From: JBGPGW01 sp046349515
Lineage (GTDB): Bacteria > Pseudomonadota > Alphaproteobacteria > CADEGL01
Assembly (NCBI GenBank): GCA_046349515.1
Contig: JAXMCE010000002.1
Location: 434,001 to 498,000 of the forward strand
DNA length: 64,000 bases
Direction of reading: 5' to 3'
Shown here: positions 46,006 to 54,333 of the stretch, piece after piece
Layout: every line of letters begins with the position of its first letter
Numbering within the stretch: the first letter of the stretch is position 1
The notes under the pieces: model-generated
Seen by the model: the letters and a program-made list of their open reading frames with translations, nothing else
Told to the model about the DNA's origin: nothing
Database searches by the model: none
Program-made: the position numbers and the translations under genes

Positions 46006-47325
46006 TCACTGCCAGCGGCCGATACCCGACGGCAGGCGGTCCAGGGCCTTGTAGTACATGACCGCCGCGCCCAGGAACCACGGTGCGCCAGAATAGAAAG
46101 GCCGCGTCTGGAAGGTGAGGTCATCGTAGGCCGTCGCCGCGTCGGACGTCCTGCCGAGGATTTTCAGCGCGATCTTGTGGCCGAGATAGGGCGCCATGTG
46201 CGCGCCCGACCCACAATAGCCCATGGCGTAGTGGATGCCGTCGTGCACGCCGATATGAGGCAGCGAATCGAAGGTGTATGCCACGAAACCCATCCACGAA
46301 TGGGTGATCTTGGCGCCCTTCACCTCCGGGAAGATGCCCGACAGGACATGGTGGAGACGGGGGCCCGAGACCGCTGGGTCCGTCTCGCTGGCCGCCACAC
46401 GGCCGCCGAAGATGAAGCGACGCCCATCCGGAGAAACTCGATAGTAGTAAACCACTCGGCGCGTGTCGGTGATGACGCGCATCTTGGGCATGAGACGCTT
46501 CATCAGATCGGCGGGCAATTCCTCGGTCGCCATCACATAGCTGCCGATCGGAATGACGCGCCGGCGCAGTTCGGGCGAAACGTCGTTTGTGTAGCCGTTG
46601 GTCGCCAGGATGACATTCTTCGCGCGGATGATGCCGCGGGCGTGGGTGATGACGAATGCATTACCGTCCTTCTCGATCTTGGTGACCGGGCATTGGACGG
46701 CGATCTTCGCGCCAGCCCGGATGGCGCGGTCGAGCATACCCGCGTGGAACCGTCCGGGATCGAGGCTCGCGTTGCCATGGATCACGAGGCCGCCGTGATA
46801 AGCATCCGTGGCAATTTCCTTATGTTGTTCGGAGCGGGGCACCATGTCGGCGTCGATGCCGCACTCGCGCTTATAGACCGGTATCTCGGCCGCCAGCCCG
46901 TCATAGTCGCCCGGTCGGTGTGCGCCGGCGAAGTGGCCGCACATGTTCCAATCGCAGTCGATATTCTCGCTCTTGACCAGGGCCTCGATGTAGTCGCGCG
47001 CGTTGGTCGCCTCTTTGACCATGGCGACCGCCCGGTCCCTACCATGTGTCTTGGCAAGCTCGCCGAGGCCCAAGCGCAGCTTCGTGTGGATCTGGCCACC
47101 GTTACGCGTGCTGCAGCCCCAGCCAGCATGCTCCGCATCAAAGGCGACGACTTCCCGTCCTTCGCGCGCCAAGGTGAGCGACGCGGAGACTCCCGTATAG
47201 CCGCAGCCAACCACCACGACGTCGGTGCGCCCGGGCACATCGGCCTCCGGCAGAGCGGGGCGCGGCGCGGTCTCCCACCAATAGGGTTCCATCTTGGCAC
47301 CGGACGCAAACCGGGCATCAGTCAC
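46006..47325 (-). CDS. FAD-dependent DAO-family oxidoreductase (PuuB/OrdL-like)
   Basis: A 439-residue flavoenzyme. The FAD motif VVVVGCGYTGVSA lies near residue 38, followed by the STRNGGQIH element typical of gamma-glutamylputrescine oxidase (PuuB) and OrdL-like proteins. At the C-terminus the FAD-closing MGYCGSGAHMAP stretch is seen. The group oxidises secondary amines or N-alkyl amino acids with O2. The start is the GTG at 47325, with GGAGG 7 nt upstream; a TTG 6 nt earlier is only 1 nt from that site and cannot be used. The substrate is open; no puuA or aldehyde dehydrogenase is near. Confidence 0.87.
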   Translation of the reverse strand: MTDARFASGAKMEPYWWETAPRPALPEADVPGRTDVVVVGCGYTGVSASLTLAREGREVVAFDAEHAGWGCSTRNGGQIHTKLRLGLGELAKTHGRDRAVAMVKEATNARDYIEALVKSENIDCDWNMCGHFAGAHRPGDYDGLAAEIPVYKRECGIDADMVPRSEQHKEIATDAYHGGLVIHGNASLDPGRFHAGMLDRAIRAGAKIAVQCPVTKIEKDGNAFVITHARGIIRAKNVILATNGYTNDVSPELRRRVIPIGSYVMATEELPADLMKRLMPKMRVITDTRRVVYYYRVSPDGRRFIFGGRVAASETDPAVSGPRLHHVLSGIFPEVKGAKITHSWMGFVAYTFDSLPHIGVHDGIHYAMGYCGSGAHMAPYLGHKIALKILGRTSDAATAYDDLTFQTRPFYSGAPWFLGAAVMYYKALDRLPSGIGRWQ

Positions 47326-48049
47326 TTGCAACCTCCGGGCGATTGGCTGGATTCGTTGAATGAGGACAAAGTCTCACGCGGAGTCCATTCCTGCCCCGAC
47401 AGTCCGGGCGCCGAGCCTTGCGCCGGAGCGGTATCTCCTCCGGAAGATGATATCGCGACCACAGAATTGGGAATCACTCTCGCAGGCTCTCGCGTCACTT
47501 CGGCCAACTAGATCACGTTCCCGAGTTCCTGCGAACCAGGAATTTCACTTTCAAACAGAGCGCATGCGTCTCATGAGATTCCTATTCACGGTGCGGCGGT
47601 GTGGTTGCGGATTTTCCACAGCGGGGTCGAGCCATATCAAGACCTTCAAGCGGACCATTGAAGATCACACCCCATGGACTGTTGCTTGGGACTCGGAGAT
47701 GAAGAGATTTAGTCTACGAGCGCCCCCTCCTCGAGCAATCAAGTGTTTCGCAACGTCTCGAATTCGCTGCCGTCAAAGACGGTTGACAATTGGTCGGCAT
47801 GCTTCACCTTGGGCACGGTTTTCGCTCGAGGGGGAGCGAAACGCTCATCGGGGCTCGTTGCAGAATGTCTAGAACCGCACCAAGCGACGCCGAAGGCGGC
47901 TCGCGGTTGATGAAGCGATCCGAGGTGACATCCGTTGATTCAAGCGAGGATCGATTCACACAGACGACGGCGCGCCAGGTCCGATGACGCTCGACTGCGC
48001 AAACTATTTCTGCCAGGGCTAGGTTGTCTCCAGAGAACGGCTGCACAGC
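47326..48049. other. 724-nt region without a convincing gene
   Basis: This is the longest non-coding stretch in the window. It is visibly richer in A and T than its surroundings, especially 47520-47720. Short open frames exist on both strands but none has a family match, a good ribosome site or the local codon bias. No repeat, transposase remnant or tRNA was found. It may hold the promoters of the two divergent flanking genes, or be the remains of a decayed gene or an inserted fragment. Confidence 0.5.
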
Positions 48050-49741
48050 ATGATGGCCAAAGACACATCTCGTAATTTCGATTTCGTGATTGTCGGAAGC
48101 GGCTCAGCCGGGGCCGTATTGGCCCACCGACTGAGCGAGAACAGCGCGGTTCGCGTCTTGCTTCTCGAAGCGGGGCCTGAGAACCGCGATTGGCGCATTC
48201 AAATGCCGACGGCGATGGCGCATGCGATCAAGGGGCCGCGCTTCAATTGGCAATATGTGACGGAACCCGAGCCGCATCTCGGCGGCCGCACGATCGACCA
48301 ACCGCGGGGCCGCGTTCTCGGCGGATCAACCTCCATCAACGGCATGATGTACATCCGGGGTCACGCTCGCGACTATGACCGATGGGCCCAAGCGGGTTGC
48401 CGCGGATGGACCTATGCGGACGTGCTGCCCTATTTCCGCCGCGCCGAGCGGCACGAGCTCGGCGGTGATACCTACCACGGGTCCGACGGCCCGCTGGCGG
48501 TCGCCGCGTCGAAGATGACAAATCCACTGTGCAGAGCCTTCGTCGAAGCGGGCGTTGAAGCCGGCTATCCACGGAGCGAAGACGTCAACGGCATGCGCCA
48601 GGAAGGCTTTGGGCGCGCGGATCGCACGACCGGGCCAGACGGCAAGCGGGCCGATGTCGCGCGCATGTACCTCGAACCAATCCGGCACCGCGCGAATCTG
48701 ACCATTGCGACAAGCGCCTTGGCGACGCGCGTGATGATGGAAGGTCGCCGGGCCGTCGGCGTCGTCTATGAGCAAGGCGGTCAACAGCACGAGGCCATGG
48801 CGGCGCGCGAGGTCATCCTCTCGGGTGGCGCGATCAACTCGCCCCAACTCCTGATGTTGTCGGGTATCGGCCCGGCCGAGGAGCTGGCGCGCCACGGAAT
48901 TCCCGTCGTCCATGACCTCAAAGGCGTCGGCGCCAACCTGCAGGATCACCCGGATATCCCCGTGGTGCAGGCCTGCCGCCAGCCGATTTCCCTGCATAGT
49001 GCGCTGTCATTCTCGGGCAAGCTGCGCATCGGCCTGCGCTGGCTCCTGCTCCGTGACGGGATCGGTGCCAGCAACCACTACGAGGCGGTCGCGTTCGTGC
49101 GCAGCCGTGCCGGTCTCGAGCATCCGGACCTCCAATTCACGTTCCTCCCGGTGGGTCTTGGCGAGGTAAAGGACGGCTCGTTGATGGATGCCAGCATTGG
49201 CCAACACGCCTTTACCACCCACGTCGACCTGTTGCGGCCAACGAGCCGCGGTCGCTTGACGCTCCGGAGCGCCGACCCTCACGACAAGCCAAAGCTGCTC
49301 GTCAATTTTCTCGCGACGCGGGAAGATACCGCCGCGCTGGTGACATCCGTGAAGCTCGTCCGGGAGATCTACGCGCAACGCGCCTTTGCACCGTACCGCG
49401 GCGATGAGTTAAAGCCTGGTCCGGCGGTCGCAAGCGATGCGCAGATCGAGAGCTGGGTCCGCGCCAATGTGGGATCGTCCAAGCACCCCGTGAGCACCTG
49501 CCGCATGGGACCCGCCGGCGACACGCTTGCCGTGGTCGATCCGGAGCTGCGCGTGATCGGCATTGAGAGACTCCGCGTCGTCGATGCCTCGATCATGCCC
49601 GACCTGGTGAGCGGGAATACCAACGCTCCGACGATCATGATTGGCGAAAAAGCGGCCGACCTCATACTGAGCCGCCCGCCTCTTGCCCGCGACGATGCCA
49701 ATGTTTGGATCAATCCGGGCTGGGAGACTGCGCAGCGCTAG
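48050..49741 (+). CDS. GMC-family flavin oxidoreductase (choline dehydrogenase-like)
   Basis: A 563-residue glucose-methanol-choline oxidoreductase. The FAD motif FVIVGSGSAGAVLAHRLSE (~12-30) is followed by GMC signature 1 (RGRVLGGSTSINGMMYIRG) and signature 2 (SGGAINSPQLLMLSGIGP). The catalytic His is in SSKHPVSTCRMG and the second His/Asn in the NTNAPTIMIGEKAA segment. The family oxidises alcohols to aldehydes; BetA-like members act on choline or polyethylene glycol. It starts ATGATG, so the start may be 48050 or 48053. No betaine aldehyde dehydrogenase or BetI is nearby. Confidence 0.9.
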   Translation: MMAKDTSRNFDFVIVGSGSAGAVLAHRLSENSAVRVLLLEAGPENRDWRIQMPTAMAHAIKGPRFNWQYVTEPEPHLGGRTIDQPRGRVLGGSTSINGMMYIRGHARDYDRWAQAGCRGWTYADVLPYFRRAERHELGGDTYHGSDGPLAVAASKMTNPLCRAFVEAGVEAGYPRSEDVNGMRQEGFGRADRTTGPDGKRADVARMYLEPIRHRANLTIATSALATRVMMEGRRAVGVVYEQGGQQHEAMAAREVILSGGAINSPQLLMLSGIGPAEELARHGIPVVHDLKGVGANLQDHPDIPVVQACRQPISLHSALSFSGKLRIGLRWLLLRDGIGASNHYEAVAFVRSRAGLEHPDLQFTFLPVGLGEVKDGSLMDASIGQHAFTTHVDLLRPTSRGRLTLRSADPHDKPKLLVNFLATREDTAALVTSVKLVREIYAQRAFAPYRGDELKPGPAVASDAQIESWVRANVGSSKHPVSTCRMGPAGDTLAVVDPELRVIGIERLRVVDASIMPDLVSGNTNAPTIMIGEKAADLILSRPPLARDDANVWINPGWETAQR

Positions 49742-49907
49742 AATTTGACGCGCAGGCACAAGGGATGGAAAGACGGCGGCGCATGAGAACGACAAGACAG
49801 CGAGCTGAGCGCGGGCCGAGAGACGCCGAGATCGGCCGCCGGATCGATCGACACGAGAGGACGCGGCAACCGGACAAGGCTGCAATGCCCCTTGCTTATT
49901 GAAGAAT

Positions 49908-49984
49908 TGGCGTCCCCGGCGGGATTCGAACCCACGACCCCAGGATTAGGAATCCTGTGCTCTATCCTGCTGAGCTACGGGGAC
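49908..49984 (-). tRNA. tRNA-Arg (anticodon CCU)
   Basis: The minus strand folds as a full cloverleaf: acceptor GTCCCCG pairs with CGGGGAC, the D arm contains AGCTC...GAGC, and the anticodon arm is CAGGA-TTCCTAA-TCCTG with anticodon CCT. The T arm has GGTTCGAATCC. The 3' CCA is encoded. The length is 77 nt. It reads AGG codons. No integrase or direct repeat of its 3' end was seen nearby. Confidence 0.96.
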
Positions 49985-50217
49985 ACCAGAGGGCCCTTAT
50001 AGCCGAGGCAAAGAGGTTGCCCAAGGGCCGGTCCACCTGCGCAGACCTCTAACCCTTTGGCCGCGATACCTTGCACGCGAGCTCTGGGCTCAGGCAGTCC
50101 GATCGGGGAACCAGCGAACGCGCGGCGGTCGGCACCACCGCATTCTCGCGCCTTTGCGCGCAAATTGACGCGGTGTGGGCAGCGCCGACACCACTCCCCT
50201 CGGGACGTCGCCCCTTG

Positions 50218-51036
50218 TCAGGCGGAACGGCTGATCGCCTCGCCCACACGACGGCGGACGAGCTGGGTTAGCGGCAGATGGGTCGGCTCGCCACGGAACG
50301 GATCCAGGTGCTCGTGATCCGATATGATTCCGGGGTCCACCAACGAATGCTTGACGTCGTAGGTGACCACGCGATTCGTCGCGGTGATCTGGATCTGGCC
50401 GAACCACTCGGTTTCCTCCGGCTTCAGGAGAACGTCGAGCCGAACGTTCCGCACGCTCATGGGATTCACGCGCTGGCGCTCCAAACTCCGACCATCGAAG
50501 GTCTTGATCGAAGCGAGAAGAGCCTTCCGATACGGATTGATGAAGGTGATCGTCTCACCGAGATCGCGCGTCCGATCGATATGGACCATGGGATAGTTGT
50601 CGACGTAGCGCCCGTAACGCGCGATCTGCTCGATCACGGGTGGCGCGCCGAACTTGTAGGCATTGTCCGAGAAGAAGGATTTCTTCCCCGGCTTTGCGTA
50701 GATCGCGTAATAGGAAATCGGCCGCTTGTCGTCGAACAGCTTCGCGTTTCCCTCGGCCGTGACCGCGACCTCAAGATACCCGCCCGCCCATGCCGGCGAC
50801 CTGTCGCGCCAGACAAACGGCTCCAGCACCTGCCCTCGAATCCGCCCATTCACGTACTCGACCGACACGGCTCGCTCATCCTCCTGCCGGCCCTCGTGGA
50901 AGACAGCGTAGTGGATGTTGACCACCCCTGATCCCGAGATGAGACGCTCCGCCAGCACGGCCGGCGCCAAGCTGATCGTGCAGTCATAGCCGGCCGGCAA
51001 GGACGTGATTGTCGGAAACAAGAAGCTTTCGGCCAT
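50218..51036 (-). CDS. hypothetical protein, last gene of the Crp/Fnr-linked oxygenase operon
   Basis: A 272-residue protein with no recognised family, no signal peptide and no membrane span. The sequence is beta-rich: short hydrophobic strands alternate with turns (SGVVNIHYAVFHEG; GYLEVAVTAEG; GQIQITATNRVVTYD). A few cysteines only (one near residue 19). One part, ETITFINPYRKALLAS...VRLDVLLKPEE, is weakly similar in layout to the C-terminus of the protein encoded just upstream. The start at 51036 has GGCGGA upstream and lies 15 nt after the preceding stop. It is cotranscribed with two oxygenases and a Bfd-like protein; a structural or substrate-presenting role is possible. Confidence 0.72.
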   Translation of the reverse strand: MAESFLFPTITSLPAGYDCTISLAPAVLAERLISGSGVVNIHYAVFHEGRQEDERAVSVEYVNGRIRGQVLEPFVWRDRSPAWAGGYLEVAVTAEGNAKLFDDKRPISYYAIYAKPGKKSFFSDNAYKFGAPPVIEQIARYGRYVDNYPMVHIDRTRDLGETITFINPYRKALLASIKTFDGRSLERQRVNPMSVRNVRLDVLLKPEETEWFGQIQITATNRVVTYDVKHSLVDPGIISDHEHLDPFRGEPTHLPLTQLVRRRVGEAISRSA

Positions 51037-51051
51037 GAATTCCGCCCCACA

Positions 51052-52086
51052 CTAGAGATGATCGATGGAAAAGCGATCGAGCGATGGCGTCGCGCACACG
51101 ACATGCACCTTGTACTGCCCCTCGGCGCGCCATCGAATGTTGATTGGCCGGTCAACAAGATGCGCATATTGCTCCCGAGGCAGCGTCACCTCGTGAAGAC
51201 GCGCTCCGCGCGGCGGTACCGGCACAATGTGGATTTCCGGTTTCGAAGTGAACGGCGCTCCATCGATGATCGGGTAGGCCAGCTCCATCGAAAGGTCCCG
51301 GTCACCAGCATTGACCAGCGTGAGGAATATGCGCTCGTCTTCCGACCGATGAAGGCAGGTAAACCAACCTTCCGGTGCGCGCGTCGCGGCCTGACTGTGA
51401 AGGGCGCAAGCGGCGCGAGGCGCCACGATCTCGATCTGCGGTCGCGTCGTTCCGCGATAGCCCGGCTTCAGTGCCTGCCGGGCAATGGTGACTGAACCGA
51501 TCCCCAGCGTGCCGCTTGTTGCCGGGAGATGCCGCGAAACGTTTATCCGGAGCGAAGCCTCCCCCTTCACGACATCCTCGTGGTGAAAGCGCAGCCGACC
51601 TTCTGAATCCCGTACTTCGAGATCGACTCGCATGTCAGGCGCGCAAATTTCATGCTCGTAGAGCAACGAGTGGTTGTCGACGCAGACAAACTCATCGATT
51701 CCATGGCCGACGAGGATGGGCATCACATTACTGAAGGGCTGGGCCACCTGGGGCGAGATGCTATCGATCGCCTTGTAAAGCGCGGCTTTGCCTGCCACCA
51801 CAGGCCGGTCGATTCCGACAGGAGCACGCTTCATATCCGACGGCTGGACGCCTTCCCGCGCCGTCGCGACGTAGTGATATTCGAGATCGAGCGTGCAGGC
51901 CGTGCATTTGGTCCCGGCCTTCGTCCGCCACATCATCTCGTCAAAGCCGATACCGGGATTGGCCCGCAGAAAATCTTGATACGCACCGAGCGTGAGATCA
52001 AAGCAGCCGCAGATCATCTCGTCGCGCTCGGCGGGCGGCAATGTGCTGTCGTCGGCTTTCTTTTTCTCCCGTGCGAGCGTCGTCAT
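51052..52086 (-). CDS. protein with N-terminal Bfd-like [2Fe-2S] domain and C-terminal unknown domain
   Basis: A 344-residue protein. Residues ~22-70 resemble the bacterioferritin-associated ferredoxin domain: ICGCFDLTLGAYQDFL then GTKCTACTLDLEY, with Cys26, Cys28, Cys61 and Cys64 in the C-x-C...C-x2-C spacing that ligates a [2Fe-2S] cluster. The remaining ~270 residues are beta-rich and unassigned. The frame stays open upstream to 52551, but the ATG at 52086 overlaps the stop of the previous gene as ATGA, which fixes the start. It could pass electrons to the two oxygenases, or bind iron. No bacterioferritin gene is in the window. Confidence 0.8.
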   Translation of the reverse strand: MTTLAREKKKADDSTLPPAERDEMICGCFDLTLGAYQDFLRANPGIGFDEMMWRTKAGTKCTACTLDLEYHYVATAREGVQPSDMKRAPVGIDRPVVAGKAALYKAIDSISPQVAQPFSNVMPILVGHGIDEFVCVDNHSLLYEHEICAPDMRVDLEVRDSEGRLRFHHEDVVKGEASLRINVSRHLPATSGTLGIGSVTIARQALKPGYRGTTRPQIEIVAPRAACALHSQAATRAPEGWFTCLHRSEDERIFLTLVNAGDRDLSMELAYPIIDGAPFTSKPEIHIVPVPPRGARLHEVTLPREQYAHLVDRPINIRWRAEGQYKVHVVCATPSLDRFSIDHL

Positions 52087-52787
52087 GACCGCGCCTTTTC
52101 TTGGCGTCGGGTGTGCGACACATGCCTTCCCTGTCCGATGGGATTGTTCGGAAACGCCAGCTCCTGCCGCGCCCGCCAGCTGCTTTTCACGTAGTTCACG
52201 ATGAGAGAGCGCCTCACGCCGTTGATCGGACGGCGCCTGAATCCGTGCCACGTGTCTCGGCCGGGTATGAAGATAAGGCCCCGATTGAAGGCATAGGGGG
52301 CGGAGCCGACATATTTGAGATCCGAGTCGTAAATGTCGGTGCCCCACGCCTCCGATCCTGGTTCGTCGGAGAGATAGATGAGCATCGTGTAGGCTTTCTC
52401 CGCGATATCGGTGTGAGGCTCGAGCCAGAATCCGGCGGTATCCTGACAGTACTCGATCCGGAGGTTGGTGCCTTCGAGAGTAATGCCACAGGTCTCCTCG
52501 ATAGCACCCGTCGCACGGCGATCCTGCAACGCTGTTGCCAACGCGTCGCACACGGCAAACCGGGACCGCTTCTCCTCGGAGAAGAAGATGCGCGACTGAT
52601 TGTTCGTTTCACGTCTGCCATTCGTCTCCTCGATCTCGGCTGGCTCGAAGGGCAAGCCGCGCACCGCGCGCGCTGTCTCAACCGGCAGCACATCCTTCAG
52701 CAGCCAATGACGATAGGGCTCGGCGTGCCTGTCGCTCGCGGTCAAGCATTGGCGGAAGGTGTCGATCACATCCGGAATTGCGCTCAT
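52083..52787 (-). CDS. 2OG-Fe(II) oxygenase, copy B
   Basis: A 234-residue non-haem iron dioxygenase of the prolyl-hydroxylase-like fold. The iron triad is visible: His125 and Asp127 in LEPHTDIAEK and His181 in DTWHGF, with the 2-oxoglutarate Arg of VRRSLIVNYV (R192 or R193). Between them LIYLSDEPGSEAWGT matches the core strand pair. It uses O2 and 2-oxoglutarate to hydroxylate or otherwise oxidise an unknown substrate. The ATG at 52787 is preferred; a GTG at 52808 would overlap the previous stop as GTGA and is a real alternative. It is a paralogue of the gene just upstream. Confidence 0.85.
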   Translation of the reverse strand: MSAIPDVIDTFRQCLTASDRHAEPYRHWLLKDVLPVETARAVRGLPFEPAEIEETNGRRETNNQSRIFFSEEKRSRFAVCDALATALQDRRATGAIEETCGITLEGTNLRIEYCQDTAGFWLEPHTDIAEKAYTMLIYLSDEPGSEAWGTDIYDSDLKYVGSAPYAFNRGLIFIPGRDTWHGFRRRPINGVRRSLIVNYVKSSWRARQELAFPNNPIGQGRHVSHTRRQEKARS

Positions 52788-52804
52788 GTCGACTTCTGTG
52801 CCCC

Positions 52805-53425
52805 TCACGTGGTGAAGATTCGTTTCGCGGCAGCCGAAACCCTGTGACGCAGAATCTCGCGCGCGGCGACGTCCGCATTCTTCATCCAGTTCACCATGAC
52901 GTAGCGCCGCTCACCTTCGAACGGTTTGTGCCCGTGCCAGGATCGTGGCGACGGCTTGAATGCGATCATCGTGCCGCCGTTGGGCGGCACCTCCGCGATC
53001 ACGTCGTCGATGTCATGGGGACCACGCAAAATCCGGAGATTGCCACCACCGGCCGTCCATTCGTCGTTCAGGTAGATGAGAACCGTGAGGATCTTCTCGA
53101 ACGTGTCCGTGTGGATCTTTCCGTCGCGCGCGCGGCATCGACCTCTTACCGTGATCATCTGCGGCCGCTCGCTCAGATCCATGTCGAACTTCCTGCCGAG
53201 CATGGCCGTGAGCTCGCCGTATTGGATTTCCTCGACGAAGGAATTGAATGCCGGCCCGGCCGTCACCTCGCTCAGCGGGAAAAGCCCAGGCTTGCTGATC
53301 GAGGGAAAGTCCTTGCGGATATCCTTGAGCGCCGCCGCCCTCACAACATTGCGCACGACCATGTAGTCGAACGGCTCGTGCTGGACATTTCCCGTTTGCA
53401 GCCGATCCCAATCGAAGCAGTCCAT
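52805..53425 (-). CDS. 2OG-Fe(II) oxygenase, copy A
   Basis: A 206-residue enzyme of the same family as copy B. It has His105 and Asp107 in DGKIHTDTFEK, His164 in RSWHGHKPF and the 2-oxoglutarate Arg in GERRYVMVNWM (R173 or R174), with the shared LTVLIYLNDEW core. It is the first gene after the Crp/Fnr-type regulator, and a perfect palindrome, TTGAC-N4-GTCAA, lies 58 nt before the ATG at 53425 (or 19 nt before the in-frame ATG at 53464). The substrate is unknown. Its pairing with copy B may mean successive oxidations or a heterodimer. Confidence 0.85.
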   Translation of the reverse strand: MDCFDWDRLQTGNVQHEPFDYMVVRNVVRAAALKDIRKDFPSISKPGLFPLSEVTAGPAFNSFVEEIQYGELTAMLGRKFDMDLSERPQMITVRGRCRARDGKIHTDTFEKILTVLIYLNDEWTAGGGNLRILRGPHDIDDVIAEVPPNGGTMIAFKPSPRSWHGHKPFEGERRYVMVNWMKNADVAAREILRHRVSAAAKRIFTT

Positions 53426-53482
53426 GGCCGGCACCGTCTTTTGCTGATGTCGACACCATGACATCGCGCAATCGTCAGCACA

Positions 53483-53496
53483 TTGACCCCGGTCAA
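53483..53496 (-). promoter_or_regulatory. Fnr/Dnr-type operator upstream of the oxygenase operon
   Basis: The sequence TTGACCCCGGTCAA is a perfect palindrome of the FNR/DNR class (consensus TTGAT-N4-ATCAA or TTGAC-N4-GTCAA). It lies in the short gap between the regulator gene and the first oxygenase gene. The box and the one at 54334-54347 differ only in the spacer. Confidence 0.75.
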
Positions 53497-53520
53497 GATT
53501 GGACGAGATGGGAGTGGAGT

Positions 53521-54255
53521 TTACCCGCGGTTGTCCGCGCCGACATCACGCAGCACCTTGATGTCCGTAATGTGAATCACGCTTCCTTCACTCTCGACTC
53601 CAAGCGAGCGGAGTTTGGCCAGGCAGCGCGAGAACGTTTCCGGCTCCATGCCGAGACGCGCGGCGATCAGCGCCTTGTCATGGGGTAGGTGCAGCCGCAC
53701 GGCCCCCTCCTTCGCCTTGCATTGGCTGGCAAGGAATTCGATCACGCGCTCCTTCGCCGACCGCGTGATCAGGCGTTCGACTTGCGCGACGAATGACTGC
53801 ATCAAGTCACCCATTGCCGCGTTTATGTTCATGGCCAAGGCGGCATTGGCGCGCGCCCGCTCCGCGAAGACGTCCGCCGGCATCGCAAGAAGCCGAGAGT
53901 GCTCGACGACCTCCGCGTTCGCAGGATAGCTGCCGAGACGGAGCGCGGCGGTCAAGGCAAAGGGTTGGCCGCGCGTGAACACACCGATAACGGTTTGACC
54001 GCCATCAGGCGAATCGCGAAACAGCTTGATCCACCCATCAAGGACGATGAAGAAGTGCCGCGCGGCATCACCGCGCCTGAACAGCGTCGCCCGGCGCGAA
54101 TATGTCTGCACCCGTGCTTGGGCTAGGCACGCGTTGATCTCCTCTGCCGAGACGCCGGCAAATAAAGGCGACGATTGGACAAGGACGAAATCGCCTTGTG
54201 ACAAGCCGACGTGGTTTGTTTCGCAATTCGTCAACCTTGATTTCGATGCTATCAC
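53521..54255 (-). CDS. Crp/Fnr-family transcriptional regulator
   Basis: A protein of about 244 residues: a cyclic-nucleotide-type sensor barrel (SSPLFAGVSAEEIN, RRGDAARHFFIVLDGWIKLF, IGVFTRGQPFALTAAL), a long dimer helix (ALAMNINAAMGDLMQSFVAQV), and a winged helix. The recognition helix has EPETFSRCLAKL, with the E-x2-SR pattern that reads TTGA half-sites. The FNR cysteine cluster is absent, so it is more Dnr/NnrR-like than an oxygen-sensing [4Fe-4S] Fnr. No ATG fits: the GTG at 54255 with GGGAA upstream is chosen, and the TTG at 54285 is an alternative. Boxes before it and after it suggest autoregulation and control of the oxygenases. Confidence 0.86.
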   Translation of the reverse strand: MIASKSRLTNCETNHVGLSQGDFVLVQSSPLFAGVSAEEINACLAQARVQTYSRRATLFRRGDAARHFFIVLDGWIKLFRDSPDGGQTVIGVFTRGQPFALTAALRLGSYPANAEVVEHSRLLAMPADVFAERARANAALAMNINAAMGDLMQSFVAQVERLITRSAKERVIEFLASQCKAKEGAVRLHLPHDKALIAARLGMEPETFSRCLAKLRSLGVESEGSVIHITDIKVLRDVGADNRG

Positions 54256-54333
54256 GCGTGGTTTCCCACTCGCTCGGTCCGCCAAGCGGGTGAAATCTAC
54301 GCCAAAGTGCCATGGCCGTCACCGGCCATATGC

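Noticed and set aside
47360..47872. 170-codon plus-strand frame in the 0.7-kb gap
   Set aside because: No ribosome site, no family match, composition unlike neighbouring genes; rejected as a gene but the gap itself is reported.
47804..48046. 80-codon minus-strand frame before the GMC gene
   Set aside because: Short, no motif and no clear ribosome site; could not be supported.
49908..49984. tRNA-Arg as an attachment site of an integrated element
   Set aside because: No integrase or direct repeat of the tRNA 3' end is visible, and flanking genes look chromosomal.
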